Positions 47,573 to 59,420 are shown, counted from the first letter of the stretch. The stretch is 64,000 nucleotides of DNA from Ceratotherium simum simum (GCF_000283155.1 NW_004454206.1:16866334-16930333); one strand, 5' to 3'. Translations and numbers: made by a program. The notes: generated by a model not told the origin, from the sequence alone.

Positions 47573-48765
47573 TTCCTCATTGTCTTTAGAATTCAGCATT
47601 TGTACTAAAATCAACCAAAAGTGATTTTAATGAATTAGCTCTTAAAGCAGAACCGGTGCTAATATTTGATCCAGTAGAAATGAGTATCAAAACCAAATGG
47701 TAAGAAAATTAAACTGATGATAAACCATTCTAATTTTGAAGCAATGCACACACATTTAGTGGTGTAGTCATGCTCTTTGTTCATCAAGCACAAGTACTAT
47801 AGGGGATGTTCTACTATAGGGAAATACTCCGAGGGAATGTTCTAACCATTTCTCTACATCATGAGTAAACCCACAAATAGCAACAGAAGCTGCAAACACA
47901 CTTTAATAGAAACAGTACATGCTTTACTGACTATAGGATGTACGGAATGTAACCACTTGAAAAGTATTGTATATGAAGACATTTCCAGGTATGACATTCT
48001 TTAAATACGTTTAAGGACAGTATCATGAATTATGTATGTTTCTTAAGGTTTCCTAAGATTCTTCCAAGGGCGTGCAGACAGTTATATACTCCATCTTCAC
48101 ATCTCTGGTAACTTTCTGTCACAGGAATCCAGACCCTCATCTTCTGCACACTTCATTCCTTCCTTCATTCTTTCCTCCTTCTTTCATTCAATCAGCACTG
48201 ATTGAGCATCTACTGTTTACAAAGCAGACACTGTAATTGTCCTATCTGGTCCAAGGACAAACTGACCAAAACCCACTTTACTGCTTATACCATCTTAAGC
48301 AAAATTTTATAGATGGATTTTCTTTTATTACTTCCATAATGACTCACCCTCTCTCCCTTTCTCCATGTTATAAACAACAACAAAAAATATGCTATTATAA
48401 CACTAATACTATAAAAGTAATACCTTTTCAGATCTCAGAATACAAATTCTTCAGTAATTTCTGACTGGGAATTTGGTCTACATAGTCAAATTAGTAAGAT
48501 TCATGGAAGGACATGATATTTAGGTGACCAATAGAAATATTTGCATGGCTTCATTTTTAAAAAACTAAACAAGGTTTTTAATTTAAAAAATTAAGAATTC
48601 CAACAGAGCAGCATATGTTCTTTACTTTGGTGAGACAGGTTTTTGCAGCAGGCTTGGCTTCTATGTATATGTATGTATGTTTGTCCTTATCGTCACGGAG
48701 CGCAAGATTTGATCTTTTAACTATGTGGGCAGATTTTAAACATTTTCCTCACACTCTTCATTTTT
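47573..48765. other. Intronic DNA, mostly unassigned
   Basis: A pyrimidine-rich CTTT/CCTT patch lies at 48152-48190, followed by a possible relic of the unnamed ancient repeat (CACTGATTGAGCATCTACTG). The ATGT-rich tract at 48663-48682 is a simple repeat. No gene seen. Confidence 0.5.
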
Positions 48766-49067
48766 GTGTGTGTGTGTGAGGAAGATCAGCCCTGAGCTAA
48801 CATCCGTGCTAATCCTCCTTTTTTTGCTGAGGAAGACTGGCTCTGAGCTAACATCTATTGCCCATCCTCCTCCTTTTTTTCCCTTTTTCTCCCCAAAGCC
48901 CCAGTAGATAGCTGTATGTCATAGTTGCACATCCTTCTAGTTGCTGTATGTGGGACGCCACCTCAGCATGGCCAGACAAGTGGTGCGTCGGTGCGTGCCC
49001 GGGATCCGAACCCGGGCCGCCAGTAGCAGAGTGCGCCCATTTAGCCGCTAAGCCACGGGGCCGGCCC
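48766..49067 (-). mobile_element. ERE SINE with duplicated 3' tail module, antisense
   Basis: Minus-strand ERE SINE. Plus-strand reading gives a GTGTGT spacer, tail module 1 (GGAAGATCAGCCCTGAGCTA), tail module 2 (GGAAGACTGGCTCTGAGCTA), the body and the GGGGCCGGCC head (49057-49066). Box B complement GGATCCGAACCC is intact. Target-site duplication CACTCTTCATTTTT at 48752-48765 and 49068-49081, perfect over 14 bp. Same architecture as the copy at 10862. Confidence 0.95.
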
Positions 49068-49387
49068 CACTCTTCATTTTTTTTAAGGATCCTGTACTAA
49101 TCATTTTGCATTATGAAGTCCCTTCTAGGCGAGGAGCCTAGACGAGCTATGCCATCTGCTCTTACAAATAATGTAGACCTATTACTAACTGAGGGTGAGG
49201 AGAGGACATCTAGCTTCCTTCGCTTCAGTTTTGCTAAGGGTGGGTTCTGCTGATGTCTTCTTACATGGCCTTCCTTGACTTTTTCTTTAGCAAGACCAAA
49301 AATAATTCTGCTTGTCGTTAGACCACAGAACTCAGGAGAAAATGATAAGTCTGAGGCCATTCTCAAAGGAAATATGTTTTCCTACAT

Positions 49388-49576
49388 CAGTGGTTCTCAA
49401 ATGTTAGTGAGCATCAGAGTCACCTGGAAGACTTATTAAAACACAGACCACTGGGCCCCACCTCCAGAGTTTCTGATTCTGTAGGTCTGGAGCAGAGCCT
49501 GAGATTCGGCATTTCTGTCAAGCTCCCAAATGAGGCTGATGCTGCTGATCCAGGGACCACACTTTGAGAACCATTG
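49388..49576 (+). mobile_element. MER5A element, full length
   Basis: Starts CAGTGGTTCTCAAATG, carries GAGCATCAGAGTCACCTGGA, CCAGAGTTTCTGATTCTGTA and GATTCGGCATTTCTGTCAAG, and ends CACTTTGAGAACCATTG. At 189 bp it equals the MER5A consensus length as I know it. Perfect 8-bp target duplication TCCTACAT at 49380-49387 and 49577-49584, as expected for hAT transposition. Confidence 0.96.
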
Positions 49577-49941
49577 TCCTACATTAAGCACTTGCCGGGT
49601 ACAGCCAGGTTCAAAAGATTTTAAAATATATATATGACTTCTTAAGACACTTTGAGAAGTTTAGAGGCAGGTTGTGGAAAATAAGTACAAAGCCATGCAG
49701 AAAGCTCTGTATTAAAGGAGTGGTGCCGTGCTACGGGAACATGGAGACCCAAGCACTTAACATTTGTCTTCAAGGCAGAAAGAGGAGGGTGAAGGGAAAC
49801 TGCTAGTAGATTCCTAGTAACACAATTTGCTGCTCTATGGATTAATAAATATAAATTCACAAATGTAAAAATGGATAAATAGAATAAACATAATATAAAT
49901 ATGGACTTATATTCACTATATTTTACATCACATGGTCTAGA

Positions 49942-50290
49942 ATTATGCTGTCCAGTACAGTAGCTACATGTGGATATTAAGCCCTTGAATGTAGCCAGTC
50001 CAAACTGAGATGTGTTGTAAGTGTAATATACATATCAAGTTTCAAAGACTTTGTTCAAAAAGAAAGAATGTAAAATATCTCATTAATATTTTTATATTGA
50101 TTACATGTTGAAGTGATAATATTTTTATGTATTTAGTTAAGTAAAATATATCATTATAATTAATTCCACTCATTTCTTTTTATGATGATTCAAACTTGGG
50201 TATTTTTCTTGAAAATGAACAAAGTGAGCCTGTCACTTCAAGTAAAACAACTGGTAGTGTTTCTTTTTACTTTTTTAATGTGTCCCTAGA
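49942..50290 (-). mobile_element. MER3-type hAT element, antisense or near full length
   Basis: Begins ATGCTGTCCAGTACAGTAGC, TACATGTGGATATTAAGCCC, and continues AAAATATCTCATTAATATTT, TATTGATTACATGTTGAAGT and GTTAAGTAAAATATATCATT, the reverse order of MER3. The far end is eroded near 50290. Confidence 0.75.
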
Positions 50291-50324
50291 AAATTTAAAA
50301 TGACATATGCAGCTCTCATTATAT

Positions 50325-50400
50325 CCGATGGAGCCTGTGATTCTGCATTTCTGTCAAGCTCCCGGGAGATGCTGTTGATCTGTGACCACATATAAAAATT
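50325..50400 (+). mobile_element. MER5A-like fragment
   Basis: GTGATTCTGCATTTCTGTCA, AGCTCCCGGGAGATGCTGTT and GATCTGTGACCACAT match the middle of MER5A. It shares a block with the copy at 49388. Confidence 0.6.
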
Positions 50401-52500
50401 TGTTCCCAAACTATGAATCGTGGAGTTTTACAAAGAAGTCTACAAATATGTTCCTGCATCAAGCACTGTCTGTAGCTTGAATACAAAATTGTCTTGCCCA
50501 TATACCACTATTTCTCATAATTAAGTAAATGCAGTCGTGTTACTAAACACATAGAGATTTTTATCAGCTGGCCACTTTTTCTCAATTAACAGATACTAAG
50601 TAGTACTTCCATCATGTGGGGATCCTCTAATTCTTAGAATATTAATAAGAGATCCATAGGTTCAAAAAGATTGGAAGCCATTTATCCAAAAATATTATAG
50701 TAATGTAGGAACAATTACTCTAACACATTCTAAACAGTAGGTAGCTCTCATAAAAAGATTTCAGCTCTAACATCTTGTTTGATGTGCCCACTGGCAGGAG
50801 TTGTTAAAAAGCTGAAGGTAAAGGAAATGAAAAGAACAAAGAAGAAAGAAGAATGTGTTTGTTTTAGAAAAGGTTAGGTCACGGGAAGATTTGTTGATAT
50901 TAGGAATAGAATGACCCGTGAGAAAAGGACAATGAAGTTCTAGGAAAGCATCTTTTCAGTAAGGAGAGAACAATCATTTATGCTTAACCTCATTTCTCTT
51001 TAAATAAAAGGAAGGGAAATGAACAAGGCCCTTTAAAGATCTGAAGAAGGAAAGTGTAAATCTAAGTGCCCAGGATGGTTCCAGCCCTTAGAACACTCAG
51101 GTCAAAGCGCGCTGTCAGGCTTACAGACATTTTCCTCCGTCAGTGTGGTTTCCGATGTTTTCACAAATAATTGTACTTTATTCAAGAGGAATGATATTGA
51201 GATTGCCTGGGTAACCTTGAAAGTCATGTGGCTTAGGTATTCCAGAGTCCATCCTCCTCACTCTAAAGAACAATCTAGTTTTCAAGGGCATTCTCTATTA
51301 AAAAAAAAAAAAAAAAAGCATCAGGATGTGTGGGACTATAGGGGGAAAAATGAATGATGTAGGTAGGGAGTGAGACAAAAAAATGACATGAGGTACAAAA
51401 TGAGAATGAAGCCGGTATGAGTCAAAGAAGTATTTCTTAAAGAGAATGAAAGGCATATTCATTTTTTCAGAGACTTTATCATTATGAAGTATTAGTTAGG
51501 TTCCCCCATTGCTTGATCTTTAGGTACTACCTAATTTCTAATTTGTTTTATTCAGGAACTATTTTTGCTAGTTCTGAAGCTAGCTCCTATGGTCATTCAC
51601 ATGCTAAGTGTTTTATTATTGTTTTTCAAAACGTAATGTGTTCCTGTTAAATGTGTTTAAACAGCAATTTATGTATGTATGTATGTATTTCTTTTCATTT
51701 CTTGATCTCTCTAATTCTTTTTTAGAAATACGTGTATAATTATGAGTATTTAAAATTGCCATAATGCTCATGTTTTCTTTTCCTTCTCCCTTGTTCTGCA
51801 ACTGACATTTGCCCTTCCCTCAAATTTCTCACTGCTTTGTTCTTTATTCTTTTAAGTGTCCTTCTCTCTCTAGCCTGACCTCTCTCCTTTGCCGCCGCCT
51901 GACCCCGCCCCACCCCTTCTTCTGCATGTTTTGCCCTGGTTGTTTGCTTCTTTGCTTGTCCCACTGTCCCGCTGCGTGTGAAACACTCCACCAGCAGCTG
52001 CTCACATTTCCCATGCTACGTCACGCGCCACACTCAAAGAGCTGCTGTTCTCACATTTCCACCAGAAAGCCTCCCCCTCTCCTCCTTCCCTGCACATTCC
52101 TCTAGAAATAACCCCCTTTCAGACCATATGAAAAGCTGAATGTTAAAGCCCGTGCTGTAAGTAGGACTGGAAACTAGCTTATGAAATTCAGAAATGCTAT
52201 TTTTAAAGGTCAATACCACAAAGTGAATTTGAAATTACTGTAGTTTATCTTCATATTTCTTTATTCTTATAAATTCTATAACGGCCTTAAAATAATTATC
52301 ATTATGATATTAATTCTCCCTTCAATCAATATACTCATTAATTTCAGAGGTAGATATGTAGATGGAAAATATAATAAATTAGAAAATTATTATTATATTA
52401 ATTAGACATACAGTTTTTTACACAGAACCGTACGTTATTGGGCCAATGCAGTTGCACAATATAGATTTGAGAAGAACTGATTTTAGTGAGTATTATGTAT
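50401..52500. other. Mostly unassigned intronic DNA
   Basis: Holds an A18 run at 51300-51317, a TATG simple repeat at 51669-51690 and a pyrimidine-rich, GC-richer patch at 51780-52110 whose open frames on both strands look like composition effects. No gene or named repeat recognised. Confidence 0.5.
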
Positions 52501-52507
52501 TACTGAA

Positions 52508-52745
52508 ATAACGGGCACTTATTTAGTACTTACTGCATGCCATTAACTATTCTAAGCACTTTTACATATACTAACACTTTTAAGCCTCACGGCCACCCTA
52601 TGAGGTAGATACTATTTTTATCCTCATTTTACAGATGAGGAAAATGAGGAACAACGTGGTTAGGTGGCTTGCCTGAGGTCACATGGCTGGTAAGTGAGAG
52701 AGCCAGGGTTTGAACCCAGGCAGTCTGTCTGGGGAATCTGTCAGA
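52508..52745 (-). mobile_element. MIR SINE, antisense
   Basis: GTACTTACTGCATGCCATTA, TTAAGCCTCACGGCCACCCT, ATGAGGTAGATACTATTTTT, ATCCTCATTTTACAGATGAG and GGGTTTGAACCCAGGCAGTC are an almost full antisense MIR. Confidence 0.9.
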
Positions 52746-53069
52746 ACTACTAACTATGCGATACCACCTCTCTGATATAAAGTTAGATTGACATGACGGT
52801 ATTTCTTCTTAATTTACAATTCAGCCCTTTAAACAAAAAGGATAACTTCCTCTTCATATCTATTCATTTGTCAGGAATCACCGGCATCAAGCGTTTAGGA
52901 AATGTAGCTTTAAAGTAGGATGATTATATGAATCTCAGACCACAATCTCAGGAATAGCCTGCTTCACCCAGAGCCTGAATCGTTCACGGATTAAAAACGA
53001 GAATCTCTCTTCTGTAGGACCAGGAGGACTTAATCCTCAAACTCTTCCTGAAGTGAGCAAAAAGACTCC

Positions 53070-53305
53070 TTCAGTCAATAAATATTTTCCATCCAATACA
53101 TATTATGTCTGGTACCTACCCTCTGCCAGACTGTATGTTAGATAATAGAGATGCAGTTGTGGAAAAACCAAACAAAGTCTATGCCCTCATGGAGGTTAGC
53201 CTTTGTTGGGAAGACAGACATTAATTTAAAAAATCCCTCATATAATAATTACAAGTTCTGGTAAGTGTCATGAGAGAAAATGCAGAACATATAGTGAGGA
53301 CCTAA

Positions 53306-53342
<37 letters not shown>

Positions 53343-53460
53343 TGTGTGTGTCTGTGTGTGTATGTGTGGTGAGGGTGGGAGGAAGGGAAGGCTACTCAGG
53401 AAGGCTTCCCAGAGAAAGTGGCCTTCCAGCCGAAAGCTAAAGGATGAAGACAAGTTAACT
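53070..53460 (+). repeat. Copy of the unnamed ancient repeat containing a GT tract
   Basis: TCAGTCAATAAATATTTTCC, CTATGCCCTCATGGAGGTTA, AATAATTACAAGTTCTGGTA and AAGGCTTCCCAGAGAAAGTG keep the order of the repeat at 8366. A (GT)n microsatellite has expanded inside it. Confidence 0.7.
53308..53369 (+). repeat. (GT)n microsatellite
   Basis: About 33 bp of pure GT followed by TCTGTGTGTG repeats and TATGTGTGG, 62 bp in total. Likely polymorphic. Confidence 0.96.
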
Positions 53461-53629
53461 AAGTGATTTTTCTCTTCATCTGTAGCTTTTATTTTAAATG
53501 GCCTGAAGCTTGGGACTAACAAACTAAACAGAGTAGTAAAATTCCAGTATGTAAATTTAATAACGAGGAATCATTTGAAGTAATGGACTGCACGGTTAAC
53601 GTGTAATTAAGTCACATAGAAAAAAGATT

Positions 53630-53865
53630 TCCTATCGTTCTCCATCACGAACAGCATCCTGTTTGCTTTCTTCACGGCACTTATGAAAATCTATAGCTAT
53701 GTGTTTGCTGACTTATTTATTAAAAGTCTCTCTCCCCCCACCTTCATGTCAGCTCCATGAGGCCAGTGGCCCTAAATACCATATCTGCTAATACCTGGCA
53801 GTATCTTTTACATAGTAGGCATTCAATAAATATTTCCTGAATTGCTGAATGGGTGAAATTAAGCA
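53630..53865 (+). mobile_element. L2 3' end, sense
   Basis: GTTTGCTTTCTTCACGGCAC, TTATGAAAATCTATAGCTAT, CATGTCAGCTCCATGAGGCC and ACATAGTAGGCATTCAATAA followed by ATATTTCCTGAATTGCTGAA mark a sense L2 terminus. Confidence 0.88.
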
Positions 53866-54204
53866 AAATGTTATTGAAAACTACAAAATAAACGGAAAGT
53901 TATACAACAAGGGGAAAATTAGGAAGCAAAACTATCATTTCTGAAGAAGTAGTATTCATGTGTAGATTTGTGGATTCATAAAGTTAACCGATGCTTAAAT
54001 AATTTTCCAAAATTCCAAAAAGAAAAATAATTGATTAAAAATTAAATATGCATTCTTTACTCTGTGGTGAACGTGGTTCACACATAGCCTTGACCTTTAT
54101 CGACAGTTAATGATCTGTGTGCTCTGAACGACGTGGAATATACTCGATGTTATCTTTGGAGGAAAATGGGATAGAACAGCTTCCCTTCTTCCCTCCTCTT
54201 TTTT

Positions 54205-54890
54205 TTTTTATTGAGGTATAATTGACATATAACATTATATTCATTTCAGGTGTACGGTGTAATGATTCCATATTTGTATATATTGTGAAATGATCACCAC
54301 AATAAGTCTAGTTGACATCCATCACCATACCTAGTTACAAATCTTTTTTCTTGTGATGAGAACTTTTAAGATCTACTCTTTTAGCAACTTTCAAAAATAC
54401 AATACAGTATTATAAACTATAGTCACTATGCTGTACATTATATCCCCATGACTTATGTATTTTATAAATGGAAGTTTGTTCCTTTTGACCTCCTTCACTC
54501 ATTTCACCCAGGCCCCTACCCCCGCCTCTGGCAACCACAAATCTGTTCTCTGTATCTATAAGCTCGTTTGTTTTGTTTTGTTTTTATTTTAGATTCTACA
54601 TGTAAGTGAGATCTATGGTGTTTGTCTTTGTCTGACTTATTTCACTTAGCATAATGCCTTCAAGGTCCATCCATGTTGTTGCAAATGGCAAGATTTCATT
54701 CTTTTTTATGGGTCAATATTATTCCTCTGTGTGTGTGTGTGTGTGTGTGTGTGTATTTCACGTTTTCTTTATCTATTCTTCCATCGGTGGACACTTAGGT
54801 TGTTTCCATGTCTTGGCTATTATAAATAATGTTGCAATGAACATAGGGGTGTATTTATCTTTTTGAATTAGTGTTTTTGTACCTTCCTCT
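54205..54890 (-). mobile_element. L1 3' end (3' UTR and ORF2 terminus), antisense
   Basis: Plus strand gives the complement of an L1: TTGAGGTATAATTGACATAT, GAAATGATCACCACAATAAG, then TTCACTTAGCATAATGCCTT, CCATCCATGTTGTTGCAAAT and TGTTGCAATGAACATAGGGG from the ORF2 terminus. A (TG)n tract (54728-54754) replaces the usual AT-rich spot in ORF2. No intact coding frame. Confidence 0.92.
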
Positions 54891-54894
54891 TTTT

Positions 54895-55675
54895 AGAACA
54901 GCTTTCTTGAGGTATAATTACCACATACATATTTAAAATGTACAACTTGATGAGTTTGATATATGGATAGACCTGAGAAATCATCACCACATTCAAAATA
55001 GTGAACATATCCATACTCCCAACAGTTTCTTCTTGCCCCTTGGTAATCCCTTCCTCCTGCCCCTCCATTGCCTCCGAGCAACCACTGATCTACTTTCTAT
55101 CACTGTAGATAAATTTGCATTTTCTAGTTTTATATAAATGGGATATACAGTATACACTCTTTTTCAGTCTCATTTCTTTTAGCCAGCATAGTTGAGATTC
55201 ATCCATGTTGTTACATGCATCAATAGTTTATCCCTGTTTATTGCTGAGTGGTATTCCATTATATGGAAATACTTCAAATTGTTTATTCGTTCACCTTTTA
55301 ATGGACTTTTGGGTTGTCTCCAGTTTGGAGCTATTACAAATAAAGCTGTTATGAACGTGCACGTACACATCTTTGAATGGACTTATGTTTTCATTTCTCT
55401 TGAGTAAATGCCTAGGAGAGGGATAGCTAGATTATATGGTGTGTGTGTGTTTAACTTATTAAGAAACTGCCAAACTGTTTTCCAAAGCAGTTGCACCAGT
55501 TTACATTCCCACAACAGTGGATGAGAGTTCCAGTGCCTTCGCATCCTCACTAAAATTTGATATGGTCAATCTTTTAAATTTTAGCCATTTCAATGGGTAT
55601 ATAGTGCTATCTCATTATGGTTTTAATTTGCATTTCCCTAATGAATAATGACGTAACCATTTCAGCTTTCTTATA
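54895..55675 (-). mobile_element. Second L1 3' end, antisense, abutting the first
   Basis: A new 3' UTR begins at CTTTCTTGAGGTATAATTAC and runs into the complement of ORF2. On the minus strand, 55179-55370 stays open and contains MEYHSAINRDKLLMHVTTW, the conserved C-terminal motif of L1 ORF2 protein. Plus-strand TTGCACCAGTTTACATTCCC and TTGCATTTCCCTAATGAATA follow as expected upstream in L1. Non-functional. Confidence 0.92.
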
Positions 55676-56800
55676 ATTAGTGCTGGCATGGTATAATATT
55701 TTTCATCCTTTGATTTTTAGCCTATTTGTGTCTTTATGGTTAATGTGCATTTCTTGTAGGCAGCATATAATTGGATTTTGCTTTTTAAAATCTAATCTGA
55801 CAATCTTTTTTCATTGGGGATATTTAGACTGTTTTTATTTAATGTGATTATTGATATGGTTAAGTGCAAACCTAACATCAAGCTATATGTTTTTGCTTCG
55901 TCTCATCTGTTTTTCGATGGCTTATTTCTCTTTTTCTGTCTTCATTTAGATTAATTGGAATTAATGAATCTATGTTGGCATATTAGCTATAGCTCTTTGT
56001 TTTGTCATTTTAGTGGTTGCTTTAGGGTTTATAGTGTACATATTTAACTTATCACAGTCTACCTTCAAGTGGTGTGAGACTACTTCACATATGGTATGAA
56101 AACATTTCAATAATATATTTCTATTTCCCCCTTTCCAAACTGTGTGCTGTTGTTTGATCCTTTGGGGTCTTTTAAGATTAGGTAGGATTAGCCTGACACT
56201 CAGTCTAGGGCTAATTGTTCCCCACTACAGAGGCAAGACCCTTCCTTCTACTCAATGCCCTGTGAATCATGAGCTTTCTAGTGTTACTGGTGGGGAATAG
56301 GCACTGCTCCCTGCTGTATGTGTGTGCTGGACACTGTTACTTCTAATCCTGTGATTCTTTCCCGGCCTCCAGTAGTTTCCTCACACGTGTGCTAATCAGT
56401 ACTCAGCTGAATACTTGAGGGAGACCCTCTACAGATCTCCAGGGTTCTCTCTCTGTCCGGCTCTCTCCTCTCTGGGCTTCTGTCCAGTGAACTCTAGCTG
56501 GATACCTTAGTCTTCCTGGAATCTCAGTTCTATCTCCTCAACGCAGGGAGTCTTCCACGATCCTCTTAGGTTCTTCTTCCCTGTACTGTGGACTGGAAAA
56601 CTCTCTTCAGGTAGTAAGCTACGACAAGTCTAGCGCTCACCTCATATGTTTTTCCTTTCCCAAGGATCGCTATCCTTCCTTGCCTGGTGTCCATTGTCTT
56701 ACACTCCATCATTACATATAATTTCTCCATGTTTCTGTTATTTCAAGAAAGAGGGTAAATTTGGTTGTTATTACTCCATCTTGTTTGATAGAGAGGTCGT
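55676..56800 (-). mobile_element. Further LINE-1-related sequence (L1M/HAL1-like)
   Basis: GTTAATGTGCATTTCTTGTA, GGCAGCATATAATTGGATTT and AATGTGATTATTGATATGGT recall old L1/HAL1 complement. Beyond 56160, TCTCCTCTCTGGGCTTCTGT, CCTCACACGTGTGCTAATCA and GGAGTCTTCCACGATCCTCT up to TTACTCCATCTTGTTTGATA recur in mammalian genomes next to old L1. Subfamily and joins are uncertain. Confidence 0.55.
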
Positions 56801-57387
56801 AAAATAGCTTTTGAAGCACTAGGTTTTTTTTCTTGACATGGAGAACATATGTGAAGAATGTTGGAGGAAAATAGGTAATGAGCTGATAATGTTCAATTCT
56901 CCAGACACAGAGATGCTGTTTGTCACTTACCAACATTGCACATGCTTTATTTTTCTTTCACAACAGAAGTGATTGCCTTGTATGTATGATTGCCTCAGAC
57001 TGTTTGCCTAGTTGTATTTAGGGCCTTGCCTTTGCAATCAAGCTGGCTAAGGCTCAGGCCTTAGTTTATATGTAAAGAATCTGGTCAGGGCCTACAGCCA
57101 AGGCTGTGTAGCAAGGTGCTCCAAGCATAAATTAGCCAATAGCACAGCTGCTAAATCTACTTTTAAAACAGCTGAATATGTCAGTGTGTTTCATTGCTTT
57201 AAAAATATCCACTTTGAATTACTGAATATTTTAATATTCTTAACTTTACACTTCAGTAATCATTCTTTAAAAGGTTCTATTTAATTATTTTTAATACTAT
57301 ATCATTTAATGACCAATGTGCTACCGTGCATAAGTTTTATTTTAGGAACGATGGCCTGTTTAAGTTGTTACCACCCATCAATTCAGA
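56801..57387. other. Unassigned intronic DNA
   Basis: No gene or named repeat recognised. Confidence 0.55.
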
Positions 57388-57520
57388 GGATTTAGTTCTG
57401 AAAGTCCAGAAGTCCAACCCTTGATTTTCCAAAGCCATCACATGATATGTCATAGTTCACACAGCTAGTTAATAATAGAAACAGAGCCAAAAGCTTGTTC
57501 TATATTCTTTTCACACACCC
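57388..57520 (-). mobile_element. MIR SINE fragment, antisense
   Basis: GGATTTAGTTCTGAAAGTCC and GTTCACACAGCTAGTTAATA with AACAGAGCCAAAAGCTTG are a degenerate MIR complement. Confidence 0.6.
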
Positions 57521-57599
57521 TTTAGTTTTAGTCTAAAAAAAGCATTCTTCAGTCTAAATATTTTATATTCTAAAACATTTTTTAAAAGGAATTACTTAT

Positions 57600-57705
57600 C
57601 CAAATCCCACCAGCCTTGCAAGGTCCATGTGAAACAATGAGATAAAGACTGTGAAAGTGCTTCAGAAACTATTAAATGCTATAAAAATGTAAGTTTTATT
57701 ATTAG
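57600..57705 (+). mobile_element. MIR SINE 3' part, sense
   Basis: ACAATGAGATAAAGACTGTG, AAAGTGCTTCAGAAACTATT and AAATGCTATAAAAATGTAAG are the MIR 3' half in sense. Confidence 0.7.
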
Positions 57706-58600
57706 AACTGCAGTCCATTTCTATGAAACCTCTCCAAACTTTTTCACTTTTCTGAACTTGATTATGCAGTATCTTTTCTAATACATTTGTTCTTCCTTTA
57801 TAAGAAGAATTTAATCCTTTCTGCCCTGCTGGGTTGTAAAAAGAGGGGCTCTCTTCTTTTCTAGAACCCAGTGATATTTTATAGTATTATACATCTAGTG
57901 AGTTCCCACTAAATACATGTTATAAAATTGAACCAAATTTATTTCTAGACGTGTGGGGAAAAAAAATATTCTGATCCTTAAAAAGAAAAGATATTTTTAA
58001 GGATTAAAGATGGTAACCTTTGTGCATCTGTATTTGCAATGAAATTATTTTAATTTGTCTTATATTCAACTGATGCATCATATCTGCATCCCTTTGTTAA
58101 AACTGAACAGATTTCCAGGTTAATGTCATAATTTCTAACAACAGCTGCCTATACTGGCAGGAAAAAAAACATATGAGAGCATAGTCATGAACTTCAGGTT
58201 TTTTCCCCTGCTTTTGGCATTCCTTTCCTCTGAATTATAGCTTGCATTTCTTCATTATCTCAGTTTGACTTAGTCTTTCTAAATACTCCCTTCTGTTTCC
58301 ATCAATAAATATTTACTGAACTACCTCTTAATGTAGTTTCTTTTTTTCAGAAAACTCAAATGTGGGTGGATTACTGTTCATGACACTTAGGAAATATAAA
58401 AAGCTTTTGAGTTGCTACAAACAAGCCAGGATCCCCAATTCTCAGGCATAGCTTTCCCATTAGACACTTAAACTTTAGGGGCAATCAAGTCGGCCATAGG
58501 GCTGAAGCTATGGTGCTGTACTTGGGAATTCTAACCTCAGCCTCTTTGAATTAAGTCCATCATTCATTATGTATCTCCATATATTTCTGTGCCATACATA
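57706..58600. other. Unassigned intronic DNA
   Basis: AT-rich intron; nothing recognised. Confidence 0.55.
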
Positions 58601-59205
58601 GAATTTTCTTTTTAGAGTCACCTTCCCTCTTTCTGAATGCTACCTGCTGCCAGTCTGCTGAGCGTACTCCATAAAACCCTCTCCTTCTCCGTGGGTAGTG
58701 GCCCCTTTCCTGCTGGGCAAATTAGATGCCGAGCCTGGTCACTGCAGCTTTCTTTCCAGCTTTTTCTGCTCCTACACCAAGCAAGAGAGCTCTCTGCTGG
58801 TAGTCAGGATTTGTCTCTGGGAAAGTGGGACGAGTTGTCCTCTGTTAGACAGGCCTCAAAAGAGTATTGTTTAATCTTCAGGGTGCAGTTGAGACACTAT
58901 TATTTCCCTTTCCCCAAATCTACTCCCTCTATCATGTACACGTACACCCTTCTCCCTTGCTGGTGGAGACCTGGCTTGTTCAGGATCTATCCTCCTCCAG
59001 GTGACCGTGCACACTGAGGGGAGGCCTCAGCCATAGGGAATGAATAATGACAGTACTGAGCTATTTCATGGTGATCTGGTGGGCCCAGTCAACTTTCCAA
59101 GGATTGGACATGGGCATTTTATGCAATCTCAGGCAATAAGGCAGAAAGGGAAGTCTGCTAGGGGAGTGTCCGAGAAAGGTTTTCCTCACCCAGGGAACTA
59201 AATTG
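58601..59205 (+). other. GC-richer segment with a 126-codon frame and exon-like edges
   Basis: Open frame 58637-59017 has no recognisable domain and starts directly after an in-frame stop. The segment is bounded by an acceptor-like GAATTTTCTTTTTAG (ends 58615) and a donor-like CAG|GTGACC (59001). It probably belongs to an old LTR or other repeat; identity unknown. I do not call it a gene. Confidence 0.4.
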
Positions 59206-59213
59206 ACAGTCTT

Positions 59214-59420
59214 TTTCTTCTGGACACTGTGCCTACTTCTTCCCTCTACCTGAATGCTCTTCCCCCAGATATCTATGTGAGTAACTCTGTCACTTTCTTC
59301 AAGTCTTGCTCAAATCTCAACTTGTTAAAGAAACCTCCTTGAAAACTGACCACCCCATTCAAACAGCAACCTGCCCTACCTCCCTCTTCCCAGCCATCTC
59401 AACTCAATCCCCCTCACCCT
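59214..59420 (+). mobile_element. L2 3' region, first part, sense
   Basis: CTGAATGCTCTTCCCCCAGA, TCAAGTCTTGCTCAAATCTC, AAAGAAACCTCCTTGAAAAC and TGACCACCCCATTC are the L2 3' region. It resumes at about 60015 after an LTR insertion. Confidence 0.85.

Noticed and set aside
47296..47624. Open frames spanning the N run
   Set aside because: They exist only because N gives no stop codons.
55179..55370. Functional L1 ORF2
   Set aside because: Only the C-terminal motif survives in 63 codons; the rest of the element is broken and truncated.
58637..59017. 126-codon open frame as a coding gene
   Set aside because: It starts right after an in-frame stop, has no known domain and lies in a GC-richer, probably repeat-derived segment. 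Kept only as a pseudoexon hypothesis.
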